Assembly (NCBI RefSeq): GCF_900108855.1 | Contig: NZ_FNXY01000008.1 | Coordinates: 377,620 to 441,619 of the forward strand | Direction: 5' to 3' | Source: Dyadobacter koreensis | Lineage (GTDB): Bacteria; Bacteroidota; Bacteroidia; Cytophagales; Spirosomataceae | Length of the DNA stretch: 64,000 nucleotides | Shown: positions 26,440 to 36,700 of the stretch, piece after piece | How positions within the stretch are numbered: the stretch's first letter is position 1 | Layout: each line of letters begins with the position of its first letter | The notes under the pieces: model-generated | Seen by the model: only the letters and a program-made list of their open reading frames with translations | Told to the model about the DNA's origin: nothing | Database searches by the model: none | Made by a program: the position numbers and the translations under genes

Positions 26440-27801
26440 CTATTTGGATGTGGCAGCAACTGTTTTTTCGTTTTTTCTCGTAATCAACTTTTTCAGAATG
26501 TTTGCCCCGATTTTCTCTCCCAGATGCGTTCCTTCTTCAACACCGTCCCGGTAATGAATCCCGCCATAAACTCGGCTAATTGAGGCATCCCAGTAAGCTT
26601 CCTTGAAAGATTTGAACGATTTGACCCCATGACCATATTTTTTTTCAGTGGTATCCGTAAACGCGATATTCTCACCAATCAGCTTTGTTAAAACGGTTCC
26701 GCAAGCGGCGGAAATTGTACTATGTCCGCTAACATACTCAGGAAATGCAGGTGTTTCCAGGAAAGGACGCCAATTTGGATCCCAGTTATTATTGATAACG
26801 GTTTCAGGACGAATACGTACGCTGCGGTATTTTTCATCCCAGCATGATACAAAAGCGTCAAATAGGGATAAGGCTCCCAAAGTGTAAGCTTCATTCACTT
26901 CCATCAGATTTAACTTTTTTTCCGTTGCAACATTTTTGATTATCGCAAGCCAGTGGCCGGCCGGGGTCATCTTTTTATTTGCGAACATCGCATGGCCGAC
27001 GACGTTGGTAACGAACGCATTATCGTCCCAGAAATAAGCTGTCGCCTTTTGCTCTTCCGTAAGATTTTTACCTATATCGTAAACCTCCATTGTCAGTTTC
27101 ATGAAAGCACTATTCTTGTTTAAATCATATTTTGCCGGAGGCGGGCATCTGAACTGGGTTACCGAGTCCAACGAGAAAGTCCTGACCGTATTCCACATCG
27201 GTTCGCATGCGTCTGCATAGGCGGGAGGCGTAGGCACCCATGTGCCTGGTTCATTCGTAACGGTATACCTGTACCCGCGTATTTCTTTGTAATGATCCTT
27301 TGAAGCATGTGCCAGAATATGTTTGGCCACGGTGTCGCCATAGGCTATCGAACGTTCATAAACGTCGTCCGGAATACCCATCTCCTCATACTTTTTAAAT
27401 AGATTTTTCTCGTAGTCATCCCACAGATTGCCGGAGAATGTCAGCGTTCTGCCAACTACGGTAAATGCCTTGATACTTGCAACCGGGAAACAATATTCCA
27501 CTCCTGGATCTGGTTTTGGAGGCGGTGGGAACTTGTTTATTTGACCTGCAAGTGACTGAAAATCCTTGTGCCCTGGTACTAGTGCTTCGTAGGCGGCAAG
27601 AAAGGAGTAACTGTAAATTCTCGCTGCAACAGGTGGTTTGAAAATATCATGGATAATCACATCCGTCAACTGCGTGGTTGTTTCGTGGAAAAGTTTCGGG
27701 TCAGATGCTTTAGCATTATATTCTTCCGGAGATGTCGTTTTCTGGCAAGAAAGGAATGAGGCGAAAAGTAATATTGGTAGACTTAATTTTATGAATCTCA
27801 T
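26440..27801 (-). CDS. Vanadium-dependent haloperoxidase / PAP2-superfamily lipoprotein (first copy)
   Basis: About 453 residues from the ATG that gives MRFIKLSLPILLFASFLSC, a lipoprotein leader with its lipid cysteine at about residue 19. The longer frame from 27885 adds 28 residues with no signal. All vanadate/phosphate-pocket motifs are present: K324-x6-R331-P332 in EKYRSVRIRP, SGH at 358-360 in EYVSGHS, and R410-x5-H416 in SRVYGGIHYRD. Such proteins either oxidise halides with H2O2 or act as acid phosphatases; sequence cannot decide. It is divergent from a susCD operon whose last gene is a paralogue with the same motifs. Confidence 0.85.
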   Translation of the reverse strand: MRFIKLSLPILLFASFLSCQKTTSPEEYNAKASDPKLFHETTTQLTDVIIHDIFKPPVAARIYSYSFLAAYEALVPGHKDFQSLAGQINKFPPPPKPDPGVEYCFPVASIKAFTVVGRTLTFSGNLWDDYEKNLFKKYEEMGIPDDVYERSIAYGDTVAKHILAHASKDHYKEIRGYRYTVTNEPGTWVPTPPAYADACEPMWNTVRTFSLDSVTQFRCPPPAKYDLNKNSAFMKLTMEVYDIGKNLTEEQKATAYFWDDNAFVTNVVGHAMFANKKMTPAGHWLAIIKNVATEKKLNLMEVNEAYTLGALSLFDAFVSCWDEKYRSVRIRPETVINNNWDPNWRPFLETPAFPEYVSGHSTISAACGTVLTKLIGENIAFTDTTEKKYGHGVKSFKSFKEAYWDASISRVYGGIHYRDGVEEGTHLGEKIGANILKKLITRKNEKTVAATSK

Positions 27802-28446
27802 TTTATTTAGTATGAAAAGCAAGTACTCCGGCGTGTTCGTTGTGTGATAAGGGAAGTCCATATTTTGCACGAATATAGCTAACATATCGTCAGAAATGTG
27901 TAATAATATGAAGAATAAAGATAATAAATGATTGGAATTATATTATATCCTGCCAACTGTTTTTATAATACCAACTAACGTTCCGCTAACTCCCAGGTTT
28001 GACAGCTTATCAGATGGCCCTCAAAAATTCTAAGTTTTATTTGACCTGTTTAGTCAAAAAACACAACATTTTTGCAAATATCCAGTTGATATTTTTGTTA
28101 TTTTTTAAGAATGCATATTGATATAAGAAGAACGCTTTTTTTTGTGAAGTATTTAATATCTTTTTGTACATGAGAATGAGTAGAAATGATTTTAGGGTAC
28201 TTATTTAATATAATTATGTAGGATACTGGTTTCTTACTTGCAATCACCTCAAAATGCAATTTTAGAATTAACCTTTTTATCACATTTAACCCATAGCAAA
28301 TGCAATAATTTTACATTTTTGACGTCTGCAAAATTGTGTAATTCAGACACCAGATTTTGTAGGAGTTTTTTTGTCTTCTGATCTCCGTTTTAGGAGAAAA
28401 AGTGCACGTTTTTACGCAATCTATTTTATTACTTACCAATTAATCT
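27802..28446. other. AT-rich divergent intergenic region, probable promoters of the haloperoxidase/susCD locus
   Basis: 645 bases with no supported gene; the short frames here have no plausible composition. It is very AT-rich, with several poly-T and poly-A tracts. No exact TAnnTTTG box with a -33 partner was found for either direction. The best partial matches are TATCTTTT near 28156 and AGATTTTG near 28351. It must hold the control of two divergent transcripts. Confidence 0.5.
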
Positions 28447-31400
28447 ATGAGAATTAATACTCAATGTAAGTATCGTCTTTCCGGACGATATGTTCTTTCT
28501 CTCTTTCTTGCCTTTGGCGTGGCGCTTGGAGCATTTGCTCAGTCCAACGTGAAGGGTAAAGTCAAAGATGACACAGGCCAGGGGCTGCCGGGTGTGAGTG
28601 TGGTCGTTAAAGGAACGACTGCCGGAACTGTTACTGATATTGATGGAAATTACACCGTTAGTGTACCTGATGCAAATGGTACGCTTGTATTTTCTTTTAT
28701 CGGTTATTTGACGCAAGAAATTCCACTTAACAACAAATCTGTTTTAGATGTTACACTTGCCACAGACATAAAGTCTTTGAATGAGGTAATTGTTGTAGGT
28801 TATGGTACTGCAAAAAAAGCAACAGTAACCGGTTCGGTTGTTGCTGTTAAAGGTACTGAACTTGAAAAAGCACCTTCGGCCAACCTTTCCAACTCATTGG
28901 GTGGCCGTCTTCCAGGTGTATCTGCGGTTCAGTCGAGTGGTGAGCCAGGGTATGACGGATCTGCAATCCGTATCCGTGGTACCAACTCATTGGGTAACAG
29001 TGATGCCTTGATCGTTGTGGATGGTGTTCCTAACCGTAGTGGTGGTTTGGATCGTATCAACCCGGCTGATATCGAAAGCGTTTCGGTTTTGAAAGATGCA
29101 GCAGCTGCGATTTATGGATCACGTGCGGGTAACGGGGTAATCCTTATTACAACAAAACGTGGTAAATCAGGTAAGCCTCAGATTTCTTACGATTATAACT
29201 TCGGTCTTGCCCGTCCTACACGGACTCCGAAAATGGCGTCTGCTGAGGAATATGCCATAATTCGTAACGAGCTAAAAATCTATGACGATCTTCCTGTCGG
29301 TCAGTGGCAAGGAGCTTTCCAAGGTTTCAATACCACTGGAAGTTATACGAGAACAGATAACAAAGAAGTTGTAAATGCAATTTTCACACCAGACGATGTT
29401 CAGAAATTCAGAGATGGATCTGATCCGCTTCTTCATCCAAACACAGACTGGTATAAAGAAGTTATCAAGGCATGGTCTCCTCAGCAACGTCACAACCTTC
29501 AATTGATCGGTGGTAGTGAAAACGTGAAATACCTTGCTTCTTTGGGTTATATCAACCAGGATGGTATTTACAAAAATTCTGCAACGGGTTACAAACAATA
29601 TAACCTACGGATTAACCTGGATGCACAGATCAACAAATATGTTACCGCTAAATTAGGTATCGCTGCAAGAGAAGAATTTAGATTTTTCCCGAATGGTGGC
29701 GGCGCAGGCGACATTTTCCGTATGTTAATGCGTGGAAAGCCTACTGAGATTGCGTTATGGCCAAATGGTTTGCCAGGTCCTGATATTGAAAATGGTCAAA
29801 ACCCGGCGATTATCACAACTAACCAGACAGGTTACAACAATGATAAAAAGGATTTTGTACAGACAAACGGATCTGTTGAAGTTTTGATCCCTGGCGTAAA
29901 AGGATTGAAAGTGACGGGTTCTGCTGCAATCGATAAATTGATGCGTCGTCAAAAATCTTTTGCGAAACCCTGGACACTTTACTACTGGGATAAGAAATCT
30001 TACGAAGCGGATGGCGTTACGCCAGTCTTGACAGGTTCTGTTCGTTCTACTTTTACCGATCCAAGACTTACAGAAACATCTTCTCAGGAGTTATCTGTCT
30101 TGCTTACCGGGCAAATCAATTACGATAAAGCTTTTGGAGCACATGCTTTCAATGTAATGGCAGGTGTTCAGCGTGAAAAAGTAGATGCAGATGGTTTCTT
30201 CGCTTACCGTCGTTATTTTATCTCGCCAGTTGCTGATCAGCTTTATGCCGGCGGTGACCTTGAACAAAATATTGGTAACTCAGGAAGCGAAACGGTTAAT
30301 GGCGTAACATACAATAACACTGATCTTTATCAGCGTGCCCGTTTGAGTTATTTCGGACGTGCAGGTTATAACTACAAAGAAAAATATCTTGCAGAGTTCT
30401 TGTGGCGCGTGGATGGATCGTACATTTTCCCGAAAAATGGTCGTTTCGGTTTCTTCCCCGGGGTTTCTGCGGGATGGCGCGTATCAGAAGAAGATTTCTG
30501 GAAAAACAATATCAAGTTTGTCAACAACGTTAAATTGCGTGGATCGTGGGGACAAATGGGAGCGGAAGCTTATTTGCCTAACAGTTCAAGATTGGCTGAA
30601 TACCAGTATCTTCCAACGATGTCATTCAGTTCTTACATTCTTAACAACCAGGTTGCTAAATCACTTTACGAAGCACGTGTTCAGAATAACAACTTTACTT
30701 GGGAAGTTGCAAACAACAGCAACTTCGGTATCGAAGGAACTTTGCTGAACGACAAGATCAGTTTCGAGTTTGATTATTTTTACAACGTTCGTTCTAAAAT
30801 CCTTATTCAGCAAACAGGTTCTACACCAGCAAGTGCGGGTATGGACGGAAAACTTCCTCCTGTGAACTTGGGTAAAATGAAAAACAGCGGATATGAATTT
30901 AAAGTTAGTTATGACGGAAGCCACAACGATCTTACTTACTCGTTCAGTGTAAATGGTGGATATGCTAAAAACCAGATCACTTTCTGGGATGAGACACCTG
31001 GCGTTAGAGATTACCAGAGAACAACAGGCAAGCAGTATCAGGCGTTCCTTGCATACGAATTTGACGGAGTGTTCAAGGATCAGGCGGCTATCGATGCAAA
31101 TAGTGTCGACTACTCAGCTTTGACAGCAAACCTTCGCCCGGGTGACATGAAATTCAAGGATGTTGATGGTGATGGTGCGATTACGTCGTTCGACCGAGTG
31201 CGTCAGGATAAAACACAACGTCCAACTTTCACCGGTGGTGCAACAATCAACGTTGGTTATAAGGCTTTCGACCTTTCTATTCTGTTCCAGGGTGCAACAG
31301 GTGGTTTGCAGTATGTAGGTTTGACAGAATCGGGTGATATCGGTAACTATTTGAAATATGCTTACGATCGTCGCTGGACAATTGACAATCCAAACAGCGA

Positions 31401-31713
31401 TTATCCTCGTTTGGCTAACCGTAACAATACGTATTATACAAATACTGATTTCAACAACGGTGGAGCAGCTGCAAATACTTACTTCCTGAAAAGCAACAAC
31501 TACCTGCGTCTTAAAAATATCGAAATTGGCTATAACTTGCCATCGGAAATTGGAAAGAAATTGGGTATCGGATCTTTCCGTATCTATGCAAATGGTTTGA
31601 ACCTGTTCACTTGGGATAAAATCAAAGTCTGGGATCCGGAGTCCACTAACAACAGCGGACAATATTATCCACAGTCGAAAATTATTAACATGGGTGTACG
31701 CGTGTCATTTTAA
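28447..31713 (+). CDS. SusC/RagA TonB-linked outer-membrane transporter
   Basis: A 1088-residue transporter without an STN domain. The leader ends near ALGAFAQS. The carboxypeptidase-like domain covers about 35-110 (GLPGVSVVVKGTTAGTVTD). The SusC box is LNEVIVVGYGTAKKATVTGS, and the plug carries AAAAIYGSRAGNGVILITTK. The barrel ends in SKIINMGVRVSF. susD follows after 12 bases. Codon use in this gene and its susD is cleaner and more biased than in neighbours (many GGT, CGT and AAC codons), which suggests high expression. The partner genes (FG-GAP protein, haloperoxidases) give no sugar-specific clue to the substrate. Confidence 0.94.
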   Translation: MRINTQCKYRLSGRYVLSLFLAFGVALGAFAQSNVKGKVKDDTGQGLPGVSVVVKGTTAGTVTDIDGNYTVSVPDANGTLVFSFIGYLTQEIPLNNKSVLDVTLATDIKSLNEVIVVGYGTAKKATVTGSVVAVKGTELEKAPSANLSNSLGGRLPGVSAVQSSGEPGYDGSAIRIRGTNSLGNSDALIVVDGVPNRSGGLDRINPADIESVSVLKDAAAAIYGSRAGNGVILITTKRGKSGKPQISYDYNFGLARPTRTPKMASAEEYAIIRNELKIYDDLPVGQWQGAFQGFNTTGSYTRTDNKEVVNAIFTPDDVQKFRDGSDPLLHPNTDWYKEVIKAWSPQQRHNLQLIGGSENVKYLASLGYINQDGIYKNSATGYKQYNLRINLDAQINKYVTAKLGIAAREEFRFFPNGGGAGDIFRMLMRGKPTEIALWPNGLPGPDIENGQNPAIITTNQTGYNNDKKDFVQTNGSVEVLIPGVKGLKVTGSAAIDKLMRRQKSFAKPWTLYYWDKKSYEADGVTPVLTGSVRSTFTDPRLTETSSQELSVLLTGQINYDKAFGAHAFNVMAGVQREKVDADGFFAYRRYFISPVADQLYAGGDLEQNIGNSGSETVNGVTYNNTDLYQRARLSYFGRAGYNYKEKYLAEFLWRVDGSYIFPKNGRFGFFPGVSAGWRVSEEDFWKNNIKFVNNVKLRGSWGQMGAEAYLPNSSRLAEYQYLPTMSFSSYILNNQVAKSLYEARVQNNNFTWEVANNSNFGIEGTLLNDKISFEFDYFYNVRSKILIQQTGSTPASAGMDGKLPPVNLGKMKNSGYEFKVSYDGSHNDLTYSFSVNGGYAKNQITFWDETPGVRDYQRTTGKQYQAFLAYEFDGVFKDQAAIDANSVDYSALTANLRPGDMKFKDVDGDGAITSFDRVRQDKTQRPTFTGGATINVGYKAFDLSILFQGATGGLQYVGLTESGDIGNYLKYAYDRRWTIDNPNSDYPRLANRNNTYYTNTDFNNGGAAANTYFLKSNNYLRLKNIEIGYNLPSEIGKKLGIGSFRIYANGLNLFTWDKIKVWDPESTNNSGQYYPQSKIINMGVRVSF

Positions 31714-31725
31714 AGAATATAAAGC

Positions 31726-33606
31726 ATGAAATTCAATTATAAAAATATAGTACTTCTCGCATTACTTGCCGGTGGCGGTATCGTTTCCTGTAAAACAGAC
31801 TTTTTGGACCAGGAGCCGCTAACTGAAATCCAGGCAGATCTTGTATGGAAAGATCCTGCTTTATCGACTGCCTTTGTAAACGAAATTTACAATGGCTTTC
31901 AGCAGGGTGGTTTTTCGGAACAGATGTTAGCATCCCTTACCGACGAAGCTACATTTACGCACACAGGTAGAAACATCAACACCATTAATGAAGGTAGCTT
32001 AAGCCCGTCCGCAACAGGATGGGAAGATGATACCTACAAATGGAGCCCGATGTACACACGTATCCGTGCCTGCAACCTTGCTTTGTCAAATCTTAATCTG
32101 CCAACTTCTTTCCAGGATCAGACTCTGAAAGATCGCTTGAAAGGTGAGATATACTTCATGCGGGCTTATTTTTACCAGCAATTGGTACGCATCTACGGAG
32201 CGGTTCCGTTGGTAACAAAAGTTTACGGTCTGGGTGAGGATTACAAAGTGCCTCGCAACACATATCAGGAATGTGTAAACTTTATTGTGAAGGATTGCGA
32301 TAGCTCTGCCATTTTGTTAACTGGCAAAACGATGGAATCAGGCCGTGCATCTAAATTAGCTGCGCAAGCGTTGAAATCACGTGTTTTGCTTTACGCTGCG
32401 AGCGATTTGTATGACGTTCCAACAGCAAAGGCGAATTCAAGTGTTCTTGCTGCATATACAAAACCTGAATATCTTGGATATCTGAGCGGCGACCGCAAGG
32501 CGCGCTGGGAAGCTGCAAGATTAGCTGCGAAAGAGGTTATCGATGCAGGTGGTGGGTATAAACTGAACCTGACTGCTCCGGTTACTCCTGAACAAGGCCG
32601 AATTAACTACATTTCTCTGGCCATGGGCGGCGGCAGCGCTGATAAAACTTTGGACGCTTCTGCTTCCAGCGATCTGATCCTTGGACGTTACTTTATTCCT
32701 GGCAAAAGTGAAGGTGGACGCCAGACAGGTTTGAATAACGGACCTAACGGATACCACAACTGGGCAGGAAATACACCGATCGGTTTATTGGTTGATGATT
32801 ATGAAATGATGGATGGTACGCCTTTCCGGTGGACAAATCCTACGCATGCAGCAGCTCCTTATAAAAATCGTGACCCGCGTTTTTACGCAAGTATCATGTA
32901 CGACGGCGCAGACTGGAAACCACGTAATAAAATTTCTGGAAATGTTGATCCGGCTAACCAGATTCAGACAGGTTCTTATGATCTTCTGGATGATGCAGGC
33001 GCATTGATTAACAGAAAAGGTTTGGATACAAGAAGCAGTTCAATCGAAGATTGGAATGGTAGCCGTACAGGATACTACATGCGTAAATTTATCGATCCAA
33101 ACCCTGATTTGGTAGATAACACGGATCGTCAGAATATCCCTTGGCCTTTCCTCCGCCATACGGAAGTAGTGTTCAATTATGTTGAGGCACTTATTGAGTT
33201 AGGCGAAGATGCAACCGCACTTCAATGGTTGAACAAAATTCGTTTCCGTGCCGGAATGCCTGCATTAACGGTTTCAGGAGCTGCTTTGAAAGAAGCATAT
33301 CGTCACGAAAAAAGAATTGAAATGGCTTACGAAGAACAACGTTATTACGATGCAAGACGTTGGATGATTGCAAAAAATACGCTTGGAAGACCTCTGACAT
33401 TTGTTACTGTGTCAGGTAAATTCAAAGCTGGCCAGTCAATGCGTGAACCTTATAAGTATGACGAATCTGTGTATACTTATACTTACACGCCGGTGGAGAA
33501 TAAAGAACATGAAAATCGTCAATGGGTAGATAAAATGTATTTCCGTCCATTCAACCAAGACGAAATAAATAGAAATAATTTACTTACTCAAAACCCTGGA
33601 TATTAA
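31726..33606 (+). CDS. SusD/RagB family nutrient-binding lipoprotein
   Basis: A 626-residue lipoprotein, longer than the usual 500-550, with lipobox GGGIVSCKTDFLDQEP. SusD hallmarks are the early PLTEIQADLVWKDPALSTAFV, the TPR-like GEIYFMRAYFYQQLVRIYG near residue 140, the RHTEVVFNYVEALIELGE helix near 475, and the terminal PFNQDEINRNNLLTQNPGY. It forms the surface lid on the preceding SusC. An intrinsic terminator 36 bases after the stop probably lowers expression of the two genes downstream. Confidence 0.94.
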   Translation: MKFNYKNIVLLALLAGGGIVSCKTDFLDQEPLTEIQADLVWKDPALSTAFVNEIYNGFQQGGFSEQMLASLTDEATFTHTGRNINTINEGSLSPSATGWEDDTYKWSPMYTRIRACNLALSNLNLPTSFQDQTLKDRLKGEIYFMRAYFYQQLVRIYGAVPLVTKVYGLGEDYKVPRNTYQECVNFIVKDCDSSAILLTGKTMESGRASKLAAQALKSRVLLYAASDLYDVPTAKANSSVLAAYTKPEYLGYLSGDRKARWEAARLAAKEVIDAGGGYKLNLTAPVTPEQGRINYISLAMGGGSADKTLDASASSDLILGRYFIPGKSEGGRQTGLNNGPNGYHNWAGNTPIGLLVDDYEMMDGTPFRWTNPTHAAAPYKNRDPRFYASIMYDGADWKPRNKISGNVDPANQIQTGSYDLLDDAGALINRKGLDTRSSSIEDWNGSRTGYYMRKFIDPNPDLVDNTDRQNIPWPFLRHTEVVFNYVEALIELGEDATALQWLNKIRFRAGMPALTVSGAALKEAYRHEKRIEMAYEEQRYYDARRWMIAKNTLGRPLTFVTVSGKFKAGQSMREPYKYDESVYTYTYTPVENKEHENRQWVDKMYFRPFNQDEINRNNLLTQNPGY

Positions 33607-33641
33607 GAATTTCTTATCTTGATCTTGTAAAAGAGTAACCC

Positions 33642-33683
33642 GAAACTATGCCTCGCTTTTACGCAGGCATAGTTTCTTTTTTT
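33642..33683 (+). terminator. Internal terminator between susD and the FG-GAP lipoprotein gene
   Basis: GAAACTATGCCT and AGGCATAGTTTC form a perfect 12-bp stem around a 10-base loop, followed by TTTTTTT. The start codon of a longer reading frame for the next gene (33648) falls inside this stem, which argues for the start at 33711. Confidence 0.88.
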
Positions 33684-33710
33684 AATACTTTTAAATTATC
33701 TGTTTCAATC

Positions 33711-36700
33711 ATGAAACTAAAAAATGGCTTGCGCCCAGCCTCCCTTCTTTTTATCATCGTTATATCACTAGCCGGTTGCAGTAAATCAGAAAAATCTGAG
33801 GAAAAAAAAGTCACTGAAACCGGTCCGCAGCTTTTTACTTTGCTTCCGGCGGAAAAAACTAAAATAGATTTTACCAATACGCTGACCGAAGGTTTGAATA
33901 CCAACGTCCTGATGTATGAATATTTTTACAATGGAGGCGGCGTAGCAGTAGGAGACCTGAACGGAGACGGTCTGGATGATATATATTTCACAGGAAATAT
34001 GGTTTCAAACAAGCTATACCTGAACAAGGGGAATATGCAGTTTGAAGATATCACAACAGTCTCCGGCGCGGCTGGGCGGGAAGGTCCATGGAAAACGGGC
34101 GTTACAATGGCAGACGTAAATGGCGACGGTCTGCTGGATATGTACGTATGTTATTCAGGAAGTTTATCTCCTGAAAAATTAAAAAACCAGCTATTTATTA
34201 ATAAAGGACCAAACGGTTCGGGTGTCCCGCAATTCGAGGAAAAAGCGGAGCAATACGGACTGGCAAATTCTTCCACTAGCACACAAGCAGCTTTTTTCGA
34301 TTATGACAGAGACGGCGATCTTGATATGTTTCTTTTAAATCATAATCCAAAAGCTTTACCAATCTTAGATGAATCATCGACTGCGCAACTTCTTAAACAA
34401 GAAGATTCTTCGGCAGGTGCGCGGCTCTTCCGTAATAATATGTCGGGAAATAAGGAGCCGGTTTTTGAAGATGTTACCAATAGAGCAGGAATTCAGAGTT
34501 CTGCTTTGAGTTATGGATTAGGTGTCGGCGTGTCGGATATTAATATGGACGGATGGCCTGATCTGTATATTTCGAACGATTATTCTGTACCGGATTTTTT
34601 ATATATCAATAACAAAAACGGAACATTTACCGATGTGGCGGCAGAAGGCCTCGGCCATACCTCACACTCGTCCATGGGTAACGAAATTGCTGATTTTAAT
34701 AATGATGGTTTGCCCGATATTTTCACACTGGACATGTTGCCGGAAGATAACCGAAGGCAAAAACTTCTCGTTGGGCTTGACAATTACGAGTTGTTCGATT
34801 TCAATGTCAAAATGGGTTTTCATCATCAGTATATGCGGAATATGCTGCAACTGAATGCGGGCACATCAGGCGGTACGGCCGGGAAATCCGTGACGCCGGT
34901 GTTTTCAGAAATCGGGCAACTATCAGGAGTCTCGAATACGGATTGGAGTTGGGCGCCGTTATTCGCCGATTACGACAACGACGGCTGGAAAGACCTTTTC
35001 ATAACCAACGGAAACCTGCGCGATTTTACAAACATGGATTTTGTGAAATATATGGGTGACCATTTGAAAAGAAAAGAAGGGCAGGTTCGCCGCGAAGATA
35101 TTCTGGAACTGGTATATCAAATGCCGTCTTCCAATATGACCAATTATCTGTTCAAAAATAACAAAGACTTAACCTTCAATAACGTCGCTGCAAACTGGGG
35201 TTTGGGGCAGGTTTCCAATAGCGGAGGCGCTGCATATGCGGATTTGGATAACGATGGAGATCTTGATCTGATCGTGAACAATATCAATCTTCCAGCATTT
35301 GTTTACCAGAATGAAGGGAGCAAACAGCTCAAAAATCATTATCTGAAGCTGAAATTGCAGGGAGAAGGAAAAAACACAATTGGAACCGGAGCTAAGGTCA
35401 CCATTTATCAAAAAGGTGAAAAACAATATCTTGAACAAATGCCCACGCGTGGATATCAGTCCAGCGTTTCTCCGATTCTCCATTTTGGATTAGGTAGTTC
35501 AGCCTCTGTTGATTCACTGAAAATTGTCTGGCCAAGTGGAAAACAGGAAAAAATTAATTCCCCCAAAGCAGATCAGCTGCTGACGTTATCAGAAAAAAAT
35601 GCGACTGGAAAAATGGCTATTCCTTCACCCGTGGCGCCGTTGGTTCAGCAGGTTTCTGCACCCATTGCATATAAACATCCCGCAAATAAAATCAACGACT
35701 TCAAGCGTCAGCCGCTGATGGTAAATGCCGTTTCATTCTCAAATCCTAACCTGACGAAAGGTGACGTAAATGGTGACAAACTGGAAGATGTATACATTGG
35801 AGGAGGTTATGGAGAAGCGGGTAAATTATTTTTGCAGCAAAAAAATGGATCTTTTATTACAAAACCTGTTTTAGCCTTTGAAGCAGATAAGCAAAGCGAA
35901 GATACTGACGCTGCATTTTTTGACGCCAATGGTGATGGTTTTATAGATTTGTATGTGGCAAGCGGCGGATACTCGAATTTTCTGCCGGAAGATCCTTTAT
36001 TGCAGGATCGGTTGTACATCAATGACGGAAAAGGGAACTTCACAAAAGCGGCAGATGCTTTACCAAAAATGCTTTTCAGTAAAAGCTGTGTTCGGGTTTC
36101 TGATATTAACGGAGATGGAAAACCTGATTTATTTGTTGGCGGACGGGTTATTCCGGGAAGATATCCGGAAACTCCCAGAAGTTATGTTTTGATTAATAAC
36201 GGACAGGGGAAGTTTACCGATCAGACGGCGGCTGTTTGCCCGGAACTGGAAAAAATTGGTATGGTTACCGACGCAGCGTGGACAGATATGAACGGTGATA
36301 AAAAGCCAGATCTGGTTTTGGCAGGAGAATGGATGCCGATTACAGTTTTGCTAAATAATGGCGGGAAACTGACAAACAAGAGGTCCGACTATTTTGACAA
36401 ATCATATAGTGGCTGGTGGAATAAAATTCTGGTAGAAGATATCAATGGCGATGGAAAACCGGATATCGTTGCCGGAAACATTGGATTAAATACGCAGTGC
36501 AAAGCCAGCGATGCGGAGCCGGTTGAAATGATTTACAAGGATTTCGACGATAACGGTTCAGTCGATCCGATTTTGTCATTTTATATTCAGGGAAAGAGTT
36601 ATCCTTATGTGACCCGTGATGAAATGCTTGATCAGATGAGTATTATGAGAACCAGGTTTCAGGATTATAAAAGCTATGCTGATGCAACTTTGACCGATAT

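Noticed and set aside
27802..27885. N-terminal extension of the first VHPO from 27885
   Set aside because: It places 28 residues ahead of a clear lipoprotein signal, so ATG 27801 is preferred.
28098..28283. 61-residue minus-strand frame in the divergent VHPO/susC region
   Set aside because: Very AT-rich, Ile/Lys-dominated chance frame in a promoter region.
28321..28446. Riboswitch or structured leader ahead of the second susC
   Set aside because: No conserved riboswitch core or stable stem could be seen in this AT-rich leader.
31114..31662. 182-residue minus-strand frame inside the second susC
   Set aside because: It is a mirror of the SusC barrel region, with no start context or recognisable domain.
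33648..33710. N-terminal extension of the FG-GAP lipoprotein from ATG 33648
   Set aside because: The codons lie in a terminator hairpin and T run, and the lipoprotein leader starts at 33711.
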